Origin: Rhabditoides inermis
Taxonomy: Eukaryota; Nematoda; Chromadorea; Rhabditida; Rhabditidae
Assembly: GCA_963966185.1 (NCBI GenBank)
Contig: CAWZYM010000148.1
Span: 325,001-389,000 of the forward strand
Direction of reading: 5' to 3'
Length of the DNA stretch: 64,000 nucleotides
The notes beneath the pieces were generated by a model. The model was not told the DNA's origin. It did no database searches and was given only the letters and a program-made list of their open reading frames with translations. Position numbers and translations under genes: made by a program. Each line of letters opens with the position of its first letter. Positions within the stretch are counted from its first letter, which is position 1. Below, one piece after another: positions 62,301-64,000 of this stretch.

Positions 62301-63752
62301 TGGCTCTCTCTCGGGCTCTGGCTGCTGGGATCGATTAGAGGCAGTGTTGGAGGGGCACGGGTGACCCGGATGGAGGACTGGCATGCCTGCTGTGAGCAAA
62401 GAAAGAGAGAGAGAGAGAGAGAGATGCAGACGACAAGACAAAGTGACACCAGGTGGTCATGTACGTATTGTCTGGCTGGTCGCGCCGTTCGTTCCCCTGT
62501 TCTCCATAAGATGAAACAAACAGCCGTGGGGTGTTCGATTGACACGCACAAAGTTTGACGCATTGCTTGTTGTGTGGTGACGCGAGTGTTACACACTCAC
62601 GCCGCACTCGCATCCGCCAACGACAATTGATTCTCGTACTGGCGTACTGCAGTAGCCGAGAAAAAAACTATAGTCGATTGTTTTGTTCTATGTTCTACGA
62701 TCCGTCGAGTGCATTTTTAATGTTTATTGCGGTCCCTATTCCGTGTCTTTCGATAGGTGGGATAGCGCCCGTTTAGCGGTGTTTCTTATTTTATGTGAGC
62801 GACTCTAGTGGTCGTGGTTTAACGAGCGCGCGTTGCCGTGGATAGAACACGGACGAGACGAGACAACGCGCATGTTTGCACTGTTTGATTATTCGTCTCT
62901 GTTATGGCGAGGCTGTTTCTGTATGGGCCTGGCACTCTGGCAGGCCCGGGCAGGCTGGTAGAAAGCTCGATATGGGGAGTATGGTGAGTGATAAGACCAA
63001 GCGACACTGCAGGCACCGATTGTGTATGTATGCATGAGTCGATTGCTCGTTCTGCTTCTGTCCAGTTCGGATGGGGACGCTGAATCGTACATTTATTGAT
63101 TGTTGTTTGAATTATGATGCCTCGGATAAGATGTTCCTTTGCGTGATGTTCCTTTGCGTAGGAAGGATGAAGCTAGCAGTAAGCAAGCGCGTCACTCTGT
63201 GAATCGACGTGTCTCTTTTTTGTGTTTTCTTTCTCTTTCTCTCGTCTGCCTCTGCTCTCCGGCAGTACGTTCTCTCTCGTCTTCTTCTGTCCTGCTATCT
63301 CGCTCTTATCACAATTATTATGAGAAGTGGCGTTTTATGGTCGGTTTATCGATATGGGATTTCTTGGTGATTGCTCTTTGCTCGTGGTGATCGCTACGTA
63401 GTGGTATTGTATGTTGCTTTCTTGTTCCCGTTCCCGTAGCCATTATAGAGACCCAACTGTAACCCCGTTACTGCGTTATCGCTTGAATATTTCGCGATTC
63501 GCGCTGTTGCTCTCTCATTTCTTTTCGTTTTTGTACGCGTTGTTTCATGTCGATGTCAGTCTTGTTAACTTGTCCGTTTACAGAGATCGACTTTTGTCGG
63601 GCTGAGATTGCGCCTGCGTAGTCTGTTGCTGTCACTGTAGATTCTCTTCAACTCGGGTGTCTAGCCAGCGAGAAACGGCGAGTCGTCTATATATTTTTGT
63701 CTGTCTGGTCTGTTTATTGTTGTTTACTGTTTGTAATGTTGCTTGTTTTCAG
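59341..63752. other. GC-rich, CpG-containing region without recognisable coding exons
   Basis: Composition changes near 59,380 to GC-rich with frequent CG. Short ORFs on both strands have no splice-consistent continuation or known motif. A 4-bp tandem (cagc)n occurs near 62235-62261 and (GA)n near 62402-62423. The simplest reading is promoter, non-coding first exon and long first intron of the gene that starts coding at 63799. I see no RNA gene. Confidence 0.4.
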
Positions 63753-63837
63753 ACCATCCCCGTTTCGTTCGGTTTCCATCACCTCGCAACACATCACAAT
63801 GGCCAAGGGCAACAACGCCATTGAAGAGAACAACGCC
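63753..63837 (+). CDS. First coding exon of a gene running off the right end (partial)
   Basis: The exon begins after a good acceptor (gcttgttttcag), has a 46-nt leader with a stop in the other frame, then ATG at 63799 in the context cacaATGG. It encodes MAKGNNAIEENNA before a consensus donor GCC|GTGAGT at 63838. The M-x-K-x-N-N-x-I pattern recalls the start of ribosomal protein eL13, but the next residues do not follow that family, so the product is left open. Confidence 0.45.
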
Positions 63838-64000
63838 GTGAGTCGATTTGCCTACTTGCCGTCTTCATCTTGTCTCTATCCATTCCCTTTGTTGGGTTGT
63901 GCTGTAGCGCTGCGCGCATTGAATTTTAATAGTTACCGGTTGACCTCGGTAGTGGGGTAGCGTTGTTTGCTGTTGTATGTGTATGGCCAGTTAGAGTATG
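63838..64000 (+). other. Start of the following intron
   Basis: Donor gtgagtcg opens at 63838. No further exon lies before the window end. Confidence 0.5.

Overview
This is nuclear DNA from an invertebrate animal. The genes are split into many short exons with GT-AG and a few GC-AG introns, (GA/CT)n microsatellites are very common, and there are several classes of eukaryotic transposon. The gene set is metazoan: plasma-membrane syntaxin, GSK3-family kinase, COP1, class IIa histone deacetylase and a GRIP golgin. The deacetylase keeps the catalytic Tyr that vertebrate class IIa enzymes have replaced with His, which argues against a vertebrate. I cannot name the phylum. Exon models were built by hand from translated frames, splice consensus and intron phase. 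For the five complete genes every junction is phase-consistent.

Layout. 1-771 is the 3' end of a C2H2 zinc-finger gene (+). 871-16145 is one uninterrupted, nearly homogeneous satellite array with a 131-bp monomer (about 116 copies) and a 2,477-bp higher-order period in its right half. 16150-16804 may hold exons of an unidentified minus-strand gene. 17665-20302 is a complete syntaxin (-, 11 coding exons, 295 aa). 22071-24139 is a complete, divergent GSK3-like kinase (+, 10 exons, 447 aa). 24505-25148 is a miniature LTR element. 25287-26321 is an unrecognised secreted Cys-rich protein (-). 26767-37131 is COP1 (-, 22 exons, 650 aa). COP1 introns hold an intact RTE-type LINE with a 10-bp target-site duplication, a tRNA-derived SINE-like sequence, and a nest of TIR elements. 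37553-48621 is a class IIa HDAC (+, 26 exons, 918 aa), head to head with COP1 across 421 bp. 49257-53945 is a GRIP-domain golgin resembling GCC2/GCC185 (+, 22 exons, 691 aa). 54394-57667 is a single-pass membrane protein with a Lys/Ser/Glu-rich tail (-, 17 exons, 564 aa). 57668-63752 has no recognisable coding exons; its right part is GC-rich and may be promoter plus long first intron of a gene whose first coding exon lies at 63753-63837.

The genes are ordinary neighbours, not an operon. Syntaxin and the golgin act in membrane traffic. COP1 is a RING/WD40 ubiquitin ligase and class IIa HDAC a transcriptional corepressor; their shared short promoter region suggests co-regulation. The most notable non-genic features are the satellite and its higher-order structure, introns largely made of GA repeats that start at the 5' splice site, two short motifs (GAAACGTAT and TACGGTA) recurring far more than expected in non-coding DNA, a tandem dimer of a TIR element with an 8-bp target-site duplication, and the loss of two of the three GSK3 phosphate-pocket residues in the kinase.
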